In this document: piece after piece, positions 27,401-36,933 of the stretch
Layout: each line of letters opens with the position of its first letter
Numbering within the stretch: position 1 is the stretch's first letter
Assembly: GCF_020164555.1 (NCBI RefSeq)
Contig: NZ_JAIQZB010000010.1
Span: 1 to 64,000 of the forward strand
Source: Salegentibacter lacus
GTDB lineage: Bacteria > Bacteroidota > Bacteroidia > Flavobacteriales > Flavobacteriaceae
DNA length: 64,000 bases
Direction: 5' to 3'
Position numbers and translations under genes: made by a program
The notes under the pieces: model-generated
The model's input: the letters and a program-made list of their open reading frames with translations, nothing else
The model's database searches: none
What the model was told of the DNA's origin: nothing

Positions 27401-30400
27401 TTCGGCACTCATCGCTCCAAAAGCAGTTGGACTTAAAGGGATTTCCATTTGATAATAATTATCGGTGAAATCGGTTCCCATTCTCACAAAAGCTACCAAC
27501 TGCCCATCTTTTAGAGGAGTTTGGTTGGGTAGCGATTCAGCGTGTAAAAACATTTCCAGATTCTTATATTGCCGCATATCTATCTGGAAATTCTTGTAAA
27601 CCGCTCTTGCGTCCTGAGGTTCTAAATCACAAACTCTAAGAGAAAGAGATTGCTCATTTTGCCTAATATTTGTATTGTTTTCAAAAAGTTCTTCCCTTAT
27701 TACGCCCGGAGGTAATACATACGGTACCGGTTGTCGATTTTCATTTTCCTCAATATTTACTGCTGAAACTTCAAAAAGGGTATTTTGATTTTCCGGAAGA
27801 ATGTTTCTATCTCTTAAACCGCGATTATAACGCCGGTAATCTCCTCTCACCAACTCCATAGTTCCAAAACGCAGCAAAGTTTCTTCTTCAAAACCACTAA
27901 GAAACATTCTCATAAAACGTATAGATCTATAATCGGCTATACCTCCTTTAGCATCTGTGGGTTCATAAATTGGAATTTTAAATTGGAGCCAACGTACGGG
28001 TAATTCATTTCCATTTCTAAGCGTGGTGGTAAGTTCTTTCTCGTCGGTGATATATTGATTATTCTCAACGCCCATTCCGGGGAAGAAAGGTATTTCATAT
28101 TCAAAATAACTATCAATAGTGTTCATCGTGTTATCTCGATTCACATCTTCGGTAGTTGGCAAAGTGGTATTTCCCCTATTGGTCGCGCCAATTTCCGGCG
28201 GTGAATTCCCGTCGGGGCCATTATAATTTCGGTAGCGATTAACAATATCACCATCGGTATTTAAAAAATATTCATAATTATCTGCGGCAGGATCGGGAAA
28301 ATTACTGAATTCAGGAAATTTCAAAGCTTCCTGTGCATCTGAAAACCCATCGTAACCCACATCCTGATTAAGACGTTCTTCTCCTTCAGAATCAAAAGCG
28401 TAAATTAAAGATTGATCTGCCGGAACTTTTGCTACCTGGGTTTCTATGGTATTTTCAGTACCACCCGTGGGTGGTAATCCATTTTCAAATTGCTTTCTAC
28501 CATCTTTTAAAACATCTTCAGAAATATTTCCCAAATTAAAATTGATAGTTCCGGCTGAATTCCCGCTGTTTTCTGAATAAATATAGGGGTCCATCACCCA
28601 AAATTCTATAAACTCTACATTGCTTTGTTCAAAATTCGTAGTGTTTATTCCGCGCATTATTCCGCCGAAACTTTGCGAAGGATTTGGCAAAGTGCCATCT
28701 GTTGCTGCGGGATTAAAATTATAAGGCCCACGTTCTTCAGGAAAATAAGCCACATCCATAGTATAAACCACCTGTGGTTGCCCTTGCACAACATCGGTAT
28801 TTGGGAAAATCTCACTTAAGGCTACCCTTCTGGTTGCGTAGGTAGAAATGTCGTTATCTGTAATTCCGTCGGGACGGTTGCTGCTATAAAAAATAGGATC
28901 TATGGTATACCAGGCCATTTTTGCCCTTTTTTGCCCAACTTTAATATCGCCATTGGCCAATTCCCCTCCATAACCCAGGGGAACACTACTTAAATCCCAG
29001 CTTAGTGGAGAACTAATATCTATAGTTGTTTGGGCTGATTCAAAATCATCAATATATGTCGTTGCCTCTCCCTGGAAGTCGTTAATTGCCGGTGCTCCCG
29101 GTTGTAAATAGGCAAATTCCCCCGTTACTGAAAAATTAGATGGCACATCGGTATCAATATTTGGTAATTTATTTACCAATCTTGTAAACAGAGGAACCTC
29201 GGTAGAATAATTTACATTGAATCCGAAAATTGAATTATTTATCGGCTCGTAACTATAATTTGCTTTTTGGGTTAGCGGACGTTCTTTGAGGTTTAAATAA
29301 GTGGCTCCAACCAGAAGATTTTCATTAAACTGATGCTCAACATTTATTCCGGTAAATCGTTTAGTTTGTTGACCAAACAATGCATTATTTTCGGTATTTA
29401 CCTGAATTGGAATATCTGAAGCAAGCAAAGCCTCGTCCAGAATTTGCACTCTACCCAATTCATAATTCACCACATAATCTACACCTTCCTGCAAAATCCT
29501 ACCGCCAGCGGTTACGGTTACTGATCCTGGTGGGAGATTAAAACCAATTGGAATTCCTTCAACTTCTCCAGACTTATACCTTCCTTTTAACTGAAACTTA
29601 TTTTTATCGGCGTCTTCCTGTTCTGCCTGGGTTTTCGTAGTCCTGTATAAGGATCTGAAAACATATTTTTCTTGATTGGTGTTCCAGGTTTCGGGATTAT
29701 CATATTCCTCGGTTCCTGTATTTGGGGAATTATCAAGTTCTTCAAATAAATGTCTACCAAAAGGTTCTACCGTTGTGAAGATGATATTTCCGTTTTGAGG
29801 GTCTATTGTTAGGCCCGGCACATAATCGAAGAAACCATCCCCGCCATTTATAGGATCGTTATTATTATTCAGTTTATCTAAATTAAACACACGAAGCAGC
29901 GGCGTATCGCTAACATCTTCCGGAAGCGAGACAGAACCATCTCCAGCCGGTTTTATATAGTTTAAAGGTTGTGGATCTGTATACAGAATATTCAACCTGA
30001 AATCTTCACGCTCTAATTGATAAGCTCCAAGACTATAAATATTCTTCATCATTAAATCCCAAACCGGCTCATCTACATTGGTAATGGTGCTTTTGAGCAT
30101 TTTAACTACCAGGTTTCGGTTTACCCGCTGGTTAGAGCTAGGTTCCATCGGATCTTGCTCAACATTATTATCTCCCGTGGCATTTACCCCATCATTGGCA
30201 AACTCTCCAACCTGGTAAACTTCTCCATTTACAGTATATTGATAAGCCACTGCAAGAATTTCGTCATTACTTAAGCGTTGATTTAACGAAATATATCCTA
30301 ATTGGGTATTTAAGCTGTATTCATTAGGCTGTAATTGGCGTGCATTCTCCAGCTTTACATAATCCAAGCCTTCCGAAACCTGAACCCCGCTAAAACCATT

Positions 30401-31636
30401 ATCTACGGTAGCCACGTCTCTAATGGCAGGTGTTAGTACAGATTCTACTGAACCATCTATCCCAAACGGATTAAAATCGTTGTTAGCATTATCAGGAAAG
30501 CTTCCCCCTGGCTGGTTAAAGAATCCGGCGGGAATATTATCTAAACCAATATTCCCGGGAATATTGGTTTCTCCTAAATCCTGAATACCTACTATATTCC
30601 TGGTATCGGTAAGGTTTTGTACGTTATTGGTTCGGTTGGTTACCCAAACCTGAACTCTTTTAATTTGAATATTAGTATTGATAAACGGATAATCCTGAAG
30701 TGCGTCATCATAATTATCCCTGAAGTAATGTGAAAGAAAAAAGTGCCTGTCCTGATCATAATCAAGAGCAAATTTTTCAAATTCTTCAACAGTAGATCCA
30801 CCTTCAACATTTACTGTTCTTCGCTCAGATTTTTGTTCAGAAAAAACCCCGGTTATTCGGGTTTTTCCAAATTGCAATTCGGTTTTAAATCCGAATAGAC
30901 TTTGGGCGCCCTGCATCAATGCATTATTGAGCGGCATATTAACGTTACCCACTTCAATCTTTCGAACTATATCGTCTTCAGTAGGTGTATATTCGAGTTT
31001 TAATTGATTTTGAAAGTCGAAAGTAGACTCTGTATCGTAATTGGCGGTAATTTGTAAGCGTTCCCCAATTTGACCAAGTAAACTAAGACTTATTCGCTGG
31101 TCGAAATCAAAAGTAAGATTGCTACGATTTCGCGGTGAAAAGGCTGGATTATCCTGTTTGGTATAAAGCAAACCCAGGTCCATCTCTACCGTTCCCTGCG
31201 GAACAATATTAATTTCTGAACCTCCAAAAATGCTTTCAAAAAAATTATTATTTACATAAAAGTCCGGTAACAAATCTCGCTGAATTGCCTCTGTTCCCTC
31301 TTTACGACCAGCTTGCGCATCAACTTTACGTTTAAAATAATCGCGCATTTCTTCATCTAAAACGAGATTTTCGTATTCTTCGGGAGTTAAAATTAAAGGG
31401 ATAGAAAGATCTAAATCTCCTAACTGTTCGCGGTAAATATAGCGGTCTAAAATAGGATCGTATTCGTAGAAAGAAGAGATTAATTCAGAATCAGGCAGCG
31501 ATATTTCACCCAAAGCATACCCGGTTTCGGTGGTATCCTGAGGGGTTTCTTGTGCAGTGGAACTCAATGAAATTATCAATGACAACAACAAGCTGAGCTT
31601 AACCGAAGTTGACAATTTCCAGTAATTGTGCCTCAA
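24473..31636 (-). CDS. sprA: Cell surface protein SprA, type IX secretion translocon
   Basis: A 2387-residue outer-membrane giant, close to the length of Flavobacterium johnsoniae SprA (about 2400). A signal peptide (about residues 1-29, ending SSTAQ) precedes alternating beta-strand-rich sequence throughout, with SprA-typical blocks such as DFYVNNNFFESIFGG, FDFDQRISLSLLGQIGERL, GNVNMPLNNALMQGAQSLFG and the C-terminal strand RSGITLRYNFGN. SprA forms the huge single-chain beta-barrel that exports type IX secretion substrates and is needed for gliding. The start is TTG at 31634-31636; no in-frame ATG lies before the signal peptide. It begins 4 bases after the ruvA stop, so it is co-transcribed with ruvA. 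Confidence 0.96.
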   Translation of the reverse strand: MRHNYWKLSTSVKLSLLLSLIISLSSTAQETPQDTTETGYALGEISLPDSELISSFYEYDPILDRYIYREQLGDLDLSIPLILTPEEYENLVLDEEMRDYFKRKVDAQAGRKEGTEAIQRDLLPDFYVNNNFFESIFGGSEINIVPQGTVEMDLGLLYTKQDNPAFSPRNRSNLTFDFDQRISLSLLGQIGERLQITANYDTESTFDFQNQLKLEYTPTEDDIVRKIEVGNVNMPLNNALMQGAQSLFGFKTELQFGKTRITGVFSEQKSERRTVNVEGGSTVEEFEKFALDYDQDRHFFLSHYFRDNYDDALQDYPFINTNIQIKRVQVWVTNRTNNVQNLTDTRNIVGIQDLGETNIPGNIGLDNIPAGFFNQPGGSFPDNANNDFNPFGIDGSVESVLTPAIRDVATVDNGFSGVQVSEGLDYVKLENARQLQPNEYSLNTQLGYISLNQRLSNDEILAVAYQYTVNGEVYQVGEFANDGVNATGDNNVEQDPMEPSSNQRVNRNLVVKMLKSTITNVDEPVWDLMMKNIYSLGAYQLEREDFRLNILYTDPQPLNYIKPAGDGSVSLPEDVSDTPLLRVFNLDKLNNNNDPINGGDGFFDYVPGLTIDPQNGNIIFTTVEPFGRHLFEELDNSPNTGTEEYDNPETWNTNQEKYVFRSLYRTTKTQAEQEDADKNKFQLKGRYKSGEVEGIPIGFNLPPGSVTVTAGGRILQEGVDYVVNYELGRVQILDEALLASDIPIQVNTENNALFGQQTKRFTGINVEHQFNENLLVGATYLNLKERPLTQKANYSYEPINNSIFGFNVNYSTEVPLFTRLVNKLPNIDTDVPSNFSVTGEFAYLQPGAPAINDFQGEATTYIDDFESAQTTIDISSPLSWDLSSVPLGYGGELANGDIKVGQKRAKMAWYTIDPIFYSSNRPDGITDNDISTYATRRVALSEIFPNTDVVQGQPQVVYTMDVAYFPEERGPYNFNPAATDGTLPNPSQSFGGIMRGINTTNFEQSNVEFIEFWVMDPYIYSENSGNSAGTINFNLGNISEDVLKDGRKQFENGLPPTGGTENTIETQVAKVPADQSLIYAFDSEGEERLNQDVGYDGFSDAQEALKFPEFSNFPDPAADNYEYFLNTDGDIVNRYRNYNGPDGNSPPEIGATNRGNTTLPTTEDVNRDNTMNTIDSYFEYEIPFFPGMGVENNQYITDEKELTTTLRNGNELPVRWLQFKIPIYEPTDAKGGIADYRSIRFMRMFLSGFEEETLLRFGTMELVRGDYRRYNRGLRDRNILPENQNTLFEVSAVNIEENENRQPVPYVLPPGVIREELFENNTNIRQNEQSLSLRVCDLEPQDARAVYKNFQIDMRQYKNLEMFLHAESLPNQTPLKDGQLVAFVRMGTDFTDNYYQMEIPLSPTAFGAMSAEEIWPQVNRMNLPLELLQRVKTSVLGDPSLNSGELNFFTENLDLVDEEDSYEMDQLRLGIKGNPSFGNVRVLMLGLKNGTPTNGVQDLCGEVWFNELRLSDLDNEGGWATIVNMDTNLADFATVAATGRKSTVGFGTIEQGPNQRSRENSQQYDVVTSINAGQLLPQKWGVKIPFNYSRGEELITPKYDQEFLDLELDTRLADIVDPAERELVKKQSQSYTKRQSVNIIGLRKERTGEAKPMPYDIENFAFTTAYNQVNHRDFEIEESLDQNVRAGATYEFNFEPKQVEPFKNISALDSSDYYSLVRDFNVNLLPSNINASSTILRQYNEQKFRSLELSDEDLGIPTLYQRNYMFNWEYGVNYNLTNSLNFSFNASNNRIVRNYIDEEGFANNNIGVWDNFFSIGTPDLHYQNLQVNYDIPFDKIPVLEFINATYSYTGDFQWQRGSRIYENLEGIPDIGNSVQNSSSHQINASLDMENLYSYLGLEKKEGRNGQTIKQRSAGVPTLDGSPQDAERTQNAEVVEKTSKSFNTFVDFVTILSRLQINYRQNEGTFLPGYTPSVGFMGTLQPSTAFTFGWQEEVRYAAARRGWLTLFQNFNQQFSTLENEQLDVQASLNIIPDLTLDISANRNYSENFSENYRVNPTTLEYIPLTPYNYGNFNISTILIKTAFNQSDEQSSETFESFRENRLDIARRLARERGLDPNDVDEDGYPVGIGKTNQAVLLPAFVSAYAGKDPENIKLGAFRDMPLPNWNMKYTGLMRIGWFKDKFRRISINHGYQSNYTINQFQTNLDYDPDNEFDTNQAGDFKNPMLYSNIVLTELFTPLFRLDLETQNAIQLLAEIRKDRMLSLSFDNNLLTETTGNEYILGAGYRISDLRIATGLGGTNRILSSDLNFKADVSFRRNKSIIRYLDLETSQVIAGQDIWRINFTTDYAISSNLTAIFYYEHNFSEYAVSTAFPQTTIRSGITLRYNFGN

Positions 31637-31640
31637 TTCT

Positions 31641-32222
31641 TTACAAATTTTTAAGAGCCATTTTTATAATAGATTCTACGGTAGGGTTGGTAGCATCTTT
31701 CATGATTTTATCTACTACCCTGGTAGCCTGCTTTCTTGCGAAGCCGAGAGTCTCTAATGCAGATAACGCTTCTTCTTTTATAGTATTGTCTTTAGGAACA
31801 AAAACTTCATCGTCCCCATAGACTTTCAATATCTTATCTTTTAAATCTAAAATTACCCGTTGTGCTGTTTTTGCTCCAATTCCTTTTACACTCTGTATGG
31901 TAGGCACATCGCCATTGGCAATGGCGTCTTTAACCTGATTGGGTTCTAAAGAAGACAACATTGTTCTTGCAGTGCTAGTCCCCACGCCGGAAACAGAAAT
32001 TAGTAACCTAAAAATATCCCGTTCAGACTTTTGATAAAAACCATAAAGCGTATGGGAATCTTCCTTTACATGTAAATGGGTGTAAATACTTATATTTTCG
32101 GAAGCTGGGATGAGGGAAAAGGTATGAAGAGAAATATTAACCATATACCCAACGCCATTGCAAGCGATTACTAAGTAAGTAGGATTCTTCTCTATTAATT
32201 GCCCCTTAAGATGATGAATCAT
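31641..32222 (-). CDS. ruvA: Holliday junction branch migration protein RuvA
   Basis: A 193-residue DNA-binding subunit of the RuvAB complex. An N-terminal OB domain (MIHHLKGQLIEKNPTYLVI) is followed by two helix-hairpin-helix motifs (LLISVSGVGTSTARTML and IQSVKGIGAKTAQRVILDL) and a C-terminal RuvB-binding domain (about residues 145-193). It recognises four-way junctions and loads RuvB, encoded separately at 38527-39549. It is the first gene of the ruvA-sprA transcript. Confidence 0.95.
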   Translation of the reverse strand: MIHHLKGQLIEKNPTYLVIACNGVGYMVNISLHTFSLIPASENISIYTHLHVKEDSHTLYGFYQKSERDIFRLLISVSGVGTSTARTMLSSLEPNQVKDAIANGDVPTIQSVKGIGAKTAQRVILDLKDKILKVYGDDEVFVPKDNTIKEEALSALETLGFARKQATRVVDKIMKDATNPTVESIIKMALKNL

Positions 32223-32242
32223 AAAATTTAAACTTAACGAGC

Positions 32243-32250
32243 CAAATGTA
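32243..32250 (-). promoter_or_regulatory. Putative -7 element for ruvA-sprA
   Basis: TACATTTG on the minus strand matches TAnnTTTG, 20 bases before the ruvA ATG and directly after the maeB terminator. The -33 region shows no clear TTTG. Confidence 0.45.
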
Positions 32251-32253
32251 GTA

Positions 32254-32292
32254 AATAAAAGTTAAGCCCGAAATCTTTGACCCGGGCTTAAC
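32254..32292 (-). terminator. Intrinsic terminator after maeB
   Basis: A perfect 10-bp stem (GTTAAGCCCG / CGGGCTTAAC) with a 12-base loop, followed on the minus strand by TTTTATTT. It lies 115 bases after the maeB stop and isolates ruvA-sprA. Confidence 0.72.
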
Positions 32293-32407
32293 TACTGTAT
32301 TTCCAACTTATTTTAGTAGGTAATCGATATTTATGTGTTTCGGGTTAATTTTATAACTAATATCTTCTTTCCTTTAAATGTATCGTAATCTTATCCCCGA
32401 ATATAAT

Positions 32408-34693
32408 TTACTTCTTTTGCTTTTTTACTTTTTCCTGGGCATCTACCACAGTAACCGCCGTCATATTCACAATTTCCTCTACACTTGCTCCAAGTTGAAG
32501 AATATGAACTGGCCTGCGCATTCCCATCATAATAGGCCCAATAGAATCTACCTTATTAAGTTCTTTAATAAGTTTATAAGTACTATTAGCTGAGTCTAGG
32601 TTAGGGTAAATTAAAGTATTCACTTTTTTTCCAGCCAGTTTCGAAAACGGAAATTTATTTTGAAGCATTTCTCGGTTTAGGGCAAAATCTGCCTGTAACT
32701 CTCCATCAACATTTAATTCCGGGTGATTACGGTGTAGATAAGAAACTGCTTCTTTCACCTTCGTAGCGCGCGGATCTTTGGACGACCCAAAATTGGCATA
32801 AGACATCATTGCAATTACCGGTTCTAAACCAAATAACTGCACAGTTCTAGCCGTCATTTGCGCAATTTTAGCAAGATCTTTTGCCGGCGGATCTATATTG
32901 ATAGAGGTATCACTTATAAAAAGTGGCCCTCTGGAAGTATTCATAAGGTTGGTAGCTGCCACACGAGTTACACCGGGCGCCATTCCAATAAGTTCCAGCA
33001 TTGGTTTTACCACCGCAGGATATGCTCTGGAATATCCTGAAAGCAAGCCATCGGCATCTCCTTCATTAACCATCATTGCAGCAAAATAATTACGTTCACG
33101 CATTAGTTTTTCGGCATCATAAAGGGTAACCCCGCTACGATTTCTGGTTTTCCAGTATACCTGGGCGTAAGCCTTTCTATGCTCTTCTTCCTCATCAGAT
33201 TTTGGATCGATAATGGCAACTTCTTCGTGAAAATCTATTTCTGCCATTAACTCCTCAATAACTTTACGACGACCAAGTAAAATTGGAATTGCGATTCCTT
33301 CGTCGTGAACAATTTGCGCTGCTTTAAGCACGTCAAGATGATCGGCTTCAGCAAAAACAATTCGTTTGGGATTCATTTTCGCACGGTTAAGTAACAACCT
33401 GGTGATCTTGTTGTCACTGCCCATTCTTTCAAGCAGTTCTTCTTCATATCTATCCCAATCCTGGATAGGTTGTCTCGCCACACCGCTTTCCATCGCCGCC
33501 CTAGCAACAGCCGGTGGTACTTTGGCTATTAAACGCGGATCAAATGGCTTCGGAATAATATATTCTGAACCAAAATTTAGACGGGTTTCACCATAAGCGA
33601 TATTCACCTGTTCCGGCACCGGTTCCTTGGCCATTTCGGCTAAAGCTTTTACCGCGGCCATTTTCATTTCTTCATTAATCTTTGTTGCCCTAACATCTAA
33701 AGCACCCCTGAAAATAAAAGGAAATCCAAGAACATTATTCACCTGGTTTGGGTGGTCACTTCTACCCGTAGCCATAATAATGTCCTTACGGGTATCCATT
33801 GCCAGTTGATAATCGATCTCTGGATTTGGATTCGCCATGGCAAAAACGATAGGGCGTTTCGCCATACTTTTTAGCATTTCAGGAGAAACAATATCAGCGA
33901 TAGAAAGGCCTACAAAAACATCGGCATCTTTCATGGCTTCTTCAAGGGTATCTATTTTCCTGGAAGTGGCAAATTCCATTTTTTCTTCAGAAAGATTTGG
34001 ACGATCTTTTCTAATTACGCCCTTACTATCTGTCATTATAATATTTTCGGCTTTTGCTCCAAAAGCTTTATAAAGTTTAGTACATGAAACCGCTGCTGCA
34101 CCGGCACCGCTTATCACGATCTTCACTTTTTCCATCTTTTTCTTAGCCAGCTCCAGCGCATTTAATAATGCTGCAGCCGATATGATGGCTGTCCCATGCT
34201 GGTCGTCATGCATCACCGGGATATCAAGCTCTTCTTTTAATCTTCTTTCAATCTCAAAAGCCTCGGGAGCTTTGATATCTTCAAGGTTAATTCCCCCAAA
34301 AGTGGGCGCTATATTTTTTACCGTTTCAATGAATTTATCTACATCTTTAGTATCTACTTCAATATCAAAAACATCTATATCGGCAAAAATCTTAAAAAGC
34401 AAACCTTTTCCTTCCATAACCGGTTTAGAGGCTTCAGGACCAATGTCTCCAAGTCCTAAAACGGCTGTTCCGTTAGAAATAACCGCAACGAGATTTCCCT
34501 TGGTAGTATATTTATAAGCGTTTTCTTTATCTTTTTCTATCTCCAGGCAAGGTTCTGCCACTCCAGGGGAATATGCGAGGGAAAGATCCCGTTGTGTTGC
34601 ATATTTTTTGGTAGGTACTACTTCTATTTTCCCTGGCTTGGGTTTGGCGTGGTAAACCAGTGCTTCTCTTCTCTTTCTAGGATTATTGCTCAT
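32408..34693 (-). CDS. maeB: NADP-dependent malic enzyme (MaeB type, with phosphotransacetylase-like domain)
   Basis: A 761-residue two-domain enzyme. Residues about 1-430 form the malic enzyme (DLSLAYSPGVAEPCLEIEKD, VMHDDQHGTAIISAAALLNALEL, NAD(P)-binding VKIVISGAGAAAVSC). Residues about 435-761 form a phosphotransacetylase-like domain (FAEADHLDVLKAAQIVHDEGI, GMAPGVTRVAATNLMNT, ending in the VDIV-like tail). It oxidatively decarboxylates malate to pyruvate with NADPH formation. The C-terminal domain in this class is regulatory, usually responding to acetyl-CoA, and not known to be catalytic. It is monocistronic, with its own promoter element and terminator. Confidence 0.93.
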   Translation of the reverse strand: MSNNPRKRREALVYHAKPKPGKIEVVPTKKYATQRDLSLAYSPGVAEPCLEIEKDKENAYKYTTKGNLVAVISNGTAVLGLGDIGPEASKPVMEGKGLLFKIFADIDVFDIEVDTKDVDKFIETVKNIAPTFGGINLEDIKAPEAFEIERRLKEELDIPVMHDDQHGTAIISAAALLNALELAKKKMEKVKIVISGAGAAAVSCTKLYKAFGAKAENIIMTDSKGVIRKDRPNLSEEKMEFATSRKIDTLEEAMKDADVFVGLSIADIVSPEMLKSMAKRPIVFAMANPNPEIDYQLAMDTRKDIIMATGRSDHPNQVNNVLGFPFIFRGALDVRATKINEEMKMAAVKALAEMAKEPVPEQVNIAYGETRLNFGSEYIIPKPFDPRLIAKVPPAVARAAMESGVARQPIQDWDRYEEELLERMGSDNKITRLLLNRAKMNPKRIVFAEADHLDVLKAAQIVHDEGIAIPILLGRRKVIEELMAEIDFHEEVAIIDPKSDEEEEHRKAYAQVYWKTRNRSGVTLYDAEKLMRERNYFAAMMVNEGDADGLLSGYSRAYPAVVKPMLELIGMAPGVTRVAATNLMNTSRGPLFISDTSINIDPPAKDLAKIAQMTARTVQLFGLEPVIAMMSYANFGSSKDPRATKVKEAVSYLHRNHPELNVDGELQADFALNREMLQNKFPFSKLAGKKVNTLIYPNLDSANSTYKLIKELNKVDSIGPIMMGMRRPVHILQLGASVEEIVNMTAVTVVDAQEKVKKQKK

Positions 34694-34715
34694 AATTTAA
34701 TTTTTCTACTTACTA

Positions 34716-34723
34716 CAAAGGTA
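34716..34723 (-). promoter_or_regulatory. Putative -7 element for maeB
   Basis: TACCTTTG on the minus strand fits TAnnTTTG, 22 bases before the maeB ATG. A matching -33 is not clear. Confidence 0.42.
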
Positions 34724-34901
34724 GCAAGCTCAGCTGCAATATTGAACTTCTATGTATAAAAGAAAGTATTATTTTTTGATGGTGTATACTTATAAAAATT
34801 GAAGTTCGGCACTTGATATCATCTAATTTTAAACTTATCTTCAAAATGCTATTAATTTTATCAAATAAATGTAAATTTACGCTTCAAAATCTAATTGTTT
34901 T

Positions 34902-35363
34902 TTGAAACATCTTATATTTATTTTTTCCTGCTTCTTTTTATTTCCTGTCAATATTCTGGCTCAATCTCAAACATTTAGCCTATCGGAAGTTGATAAAGCT
35001 CCACTTATTTCCAAATGTACAGATAGTATCAACTCTGCAGATTGTTTTACTGAAAAACTGAATCAATATATAAAAAGGAATATTGATATAATGAAGCTAG
35101 TAAAAAAGAAAAATTTGCCCGGTAAAGCGTATGTTCAATTTGTAATTAAAGAAACAGAAGAAGTTAAAAAGGTAAAAGTTAGAACAAGAAATAAGTATTT
35201 AGAGAAGGAGGCCATAAGGTTATTTGCCGATCTCAAAATTAAACAACCGGCTATAATAAATTCTAAAAATGTTTCCTTAAAACACACCATCCCAATCACT
35301 TTTAACTTATCAGAATTCGATAGTTATGAGGAATTCGGGAGAAAATTAAAAAGCAAAAATTAG
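34902..35363 (+). CDS. Small exported protein with TonB_C-like domain
   Basis: A 153-residue protein with a signal peptide (residues 1-20, ending NILAQ). It has a module like the TonB C-terminal domain: a Cys pair (Cys39 ... Cys48 in SKCTDSINSADCF), an amphipathic helix, then KAYVQFVIKETEEVKKVKVRT and the closing strand HTIPITFNL. It has no transmembrane anchor or Pro-rich linker, so it cannot work as a classical TonB. The start is TTG; the only upstream in-frame ATG is followed at once by a stop. It is monocistronic, divergent from maeB and convergent with queG. Function unknown. Confidence 0.72.
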   Translation: MKHLIFIFSCFFLFPVNILAQSQTFSLSEVDKAPLISKCTDSINSADCFTEKLNQYIKRNIDIMKLVKKKNLPGKAYVQFVIKETEEVKKVKVRTRNKYLEKEAIRLFADLKIKQPAIINSKNVSLKHTIPITFNLSEFDSYEEFGRKLKSKN

Positions 35364-35413
35364 TTTTCTTTAATTAGGTAAACTTGATATTTACGTCGGA
35401 AAACATTGGATTC

Positions 35414-36343
35414 TCATTTCTGCAGAAACTCAATATTTCTCTTTAACCCTTCAAATTTGGTTCTTTTTACTGCTGATTTTCTAAAGATTTCATTAAAAGT
35501 TTCTTTGGTAAGTTCCTCCCAGCCCTGCTTATCTTTTTCCAATAATTCGGGATGCGGATTAAATAATGGTTCATTATGCGGTTTTGAAAATCTATTCCAG
35601 GGGCAAACATCCTGGCAAATATCGCAGCCAAACATCCAGTCTTCAAACTGGTTTTTATAAGAATTAGGTAATTCGTCTTTAAGCTCTATGGTGAAATATG
35701 AAATGCATTTGCTGCCATCTACCTTATAAGGATCTACAATCGCATGAGTAGGACAGGCGTCTATACAAGCGGTACAGCTTCCGCAATGATCTGTAACCGG
35801 TGTATCGTATTCCAGATCCAGATCTACAATTAATTCGGCGATAAAATAGAAAGAACCTGTTTGTTTGGAGAGCAAATTGGAGTGCTTCCCAATCCAGCCG
35901 AGTCCGCTTTTTGCTGCCCAGACTTTATCCATAACCGGTGCCGAATCTACAAAAGCACGCCCATTAATTTCTCCAATTTCATCTTGCATAAACTGCAATA
36001 ATTGTTTCAGCTTATCTTTAATTACAAAATGATAATCCCTTCCATAAGCATATTTACTGATTTTATAAGAATCTTCTCTCTGGGTTTCGCCTGGATAATA
36101 ATTTAACAAGAGTGAAATCACACTTTTAGAACCTTCTACCAATTTTGTAGGATCCAGTCGCTTATCAAAGTTATTCTCCATCCAGCGCATTTCACCGTGA
36201 TGGTTTTTCTTGAGAAATTCTTCTAAACGCGGTGCTTCTTCCTCCAGGAATTCTGCTTTGGAGATACCACAAGATAAAAATCCGAGGCGTTCGGCTTCGG
36301 ATTTTATCAAATTTGTGTAAGCTTCCTTCAGAGTATCCTTCAT
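35414..36343 (-). CDS. queG: Epoxyqueuosine reductase QueG
   Basis: A 309-residue cobalamin-dependent iron-sulfur enzyme that performs the last step of queuosine tRNA modification, reducing epoxyqueuosine. The catalytic Asp134 ([10 protein letters not shown]) and two ferredoxin-like cluster motifs are visible: Cys187/190/193/197 ([12 protein letters not shown]) with Cys213, and Cys240/243/247 ([11 protein letters not shown]). It is somewhat shorter than the Bacillus and Escherichia enzymes because the C-terminal HEAT-like repeats are absent, which is common in this phylum. Cytoplasmic, monocistronic. Confidence 0.93.
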   Translation of the reverse strand: MKDTLKEAYTNLIKSEAERLGFLSCGISKAEFLEEEAPRLEEFLKKNHHGEMRWMENNFDKRLDPTKLVEGSKSVISLLLNYYPGETQREDSYKISKYAYGRDYHFVIKDKLKQLLQFMQDEIGEINGRAFVDSAPVMDKVWAAKSGLGWIGKHSNLLSKQTGSFYFIAELIVDLDLEYDTPVTDHCGSCTACIDACPTHAIVDPYKVDGSKCISYFTIELKDELPNSYKNQFEDWMFGCDICQDVCPWNRFSKPHNEPLFNPHPELLEKDKQGWEELTKETFNEIFRKSAVKRTKFEGLKRNIEFLQK

Positions 36344-36447
36344 AGTTTTACAAAGATGCGATTTTTAAAACATTTGAAGGATTTAAAAACCAAGAGCTCT
36401 GGAAACAAAATTATATCCTTGCTTTGAAAAATATTCGGTAAATATGG

Positions 36448-36933
36448 CTATGGTGTGTTTTCGGCTAGTGGAGCCATATGCTCATGGGTGATTTTCCAGC
36501 CATCACTGGTTTTAATGAAGAGTAAAGTTCCCTGCATCTTAAAATCATAAGCTTCTTCGCCCCTTTCAAATTTGAAATTGGTATGAAAAGTCACATTAGC
36601 TACGTCACCACCATATATATGGATTTCCAGGTCTTCCCAATCCCACTTTTCAACTTCAGTAATGCTACCAAGAAAATTTCGTTCGAATTCTTCATTTTCT
36701 TTAGGACCCTGTCTTTTACCGCCATCCTGGAATTCGGTAAATTTTGGTCCGTAGGCATGCATCGAGATTAATTTATCTGTCTCGTTATTTCTTATGCTTT
36801 GCTCAATCTCGTCAAGAGCTTCCTTCACTTCCTCCTTTTCTTGCGCGTATTCCTTAGTCAGATCAATTTGGGAGTAAGCCGAGCTGAATCCAAAAAGTAA
36901 GGCAATTAGAATAAAAATTTTAGCTTTCATCAT
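36448..36933 (-). CDS. Exported NTF2-like (SnoaL/DUF4440-type) protein
   Basis: A 161-residue protein with a signal peptide (about residues 1-21, ending SSAYSQ) and an NTF2-like cone domain. The domain has a first helix EEVKEALDEIEQSIRNNETDKLISMHAYG, strands GDVANVTFHTNFKFERG and the end segment TSDGWKITHEHMAPL, which resembles calcium/calmodulin-kinase-association and SnoaL-like proteins. Members of this superfamily are varied and no substrate can be read from the sequence. Two ATG codons in a row begin the gene. It is monocistronic, 100 bases from queG on the same strand. Confidence 0.75.
   Translation of the reverse strand: MMKAKIFILIALLFGFSSAYSQIDLTKEYAQEKEEVKEALDEIEQSIRNNETDKLISMHAYGPKFTEFQDGGKRQGPKENEEFERNFLGSITEVEKWDWEDLEIHIYGGDVANVTFHTNFKFERGEEAYDFKMQGTLLFIKTSDGWKITHEHMAPLAENTP

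Noticed and set aside
34182-34517. 111-residue open frame opposite maeB
   Set aside because: Antisense shadow of the conserved malic enzyme domain; low-complexity Ser/Ile composition.
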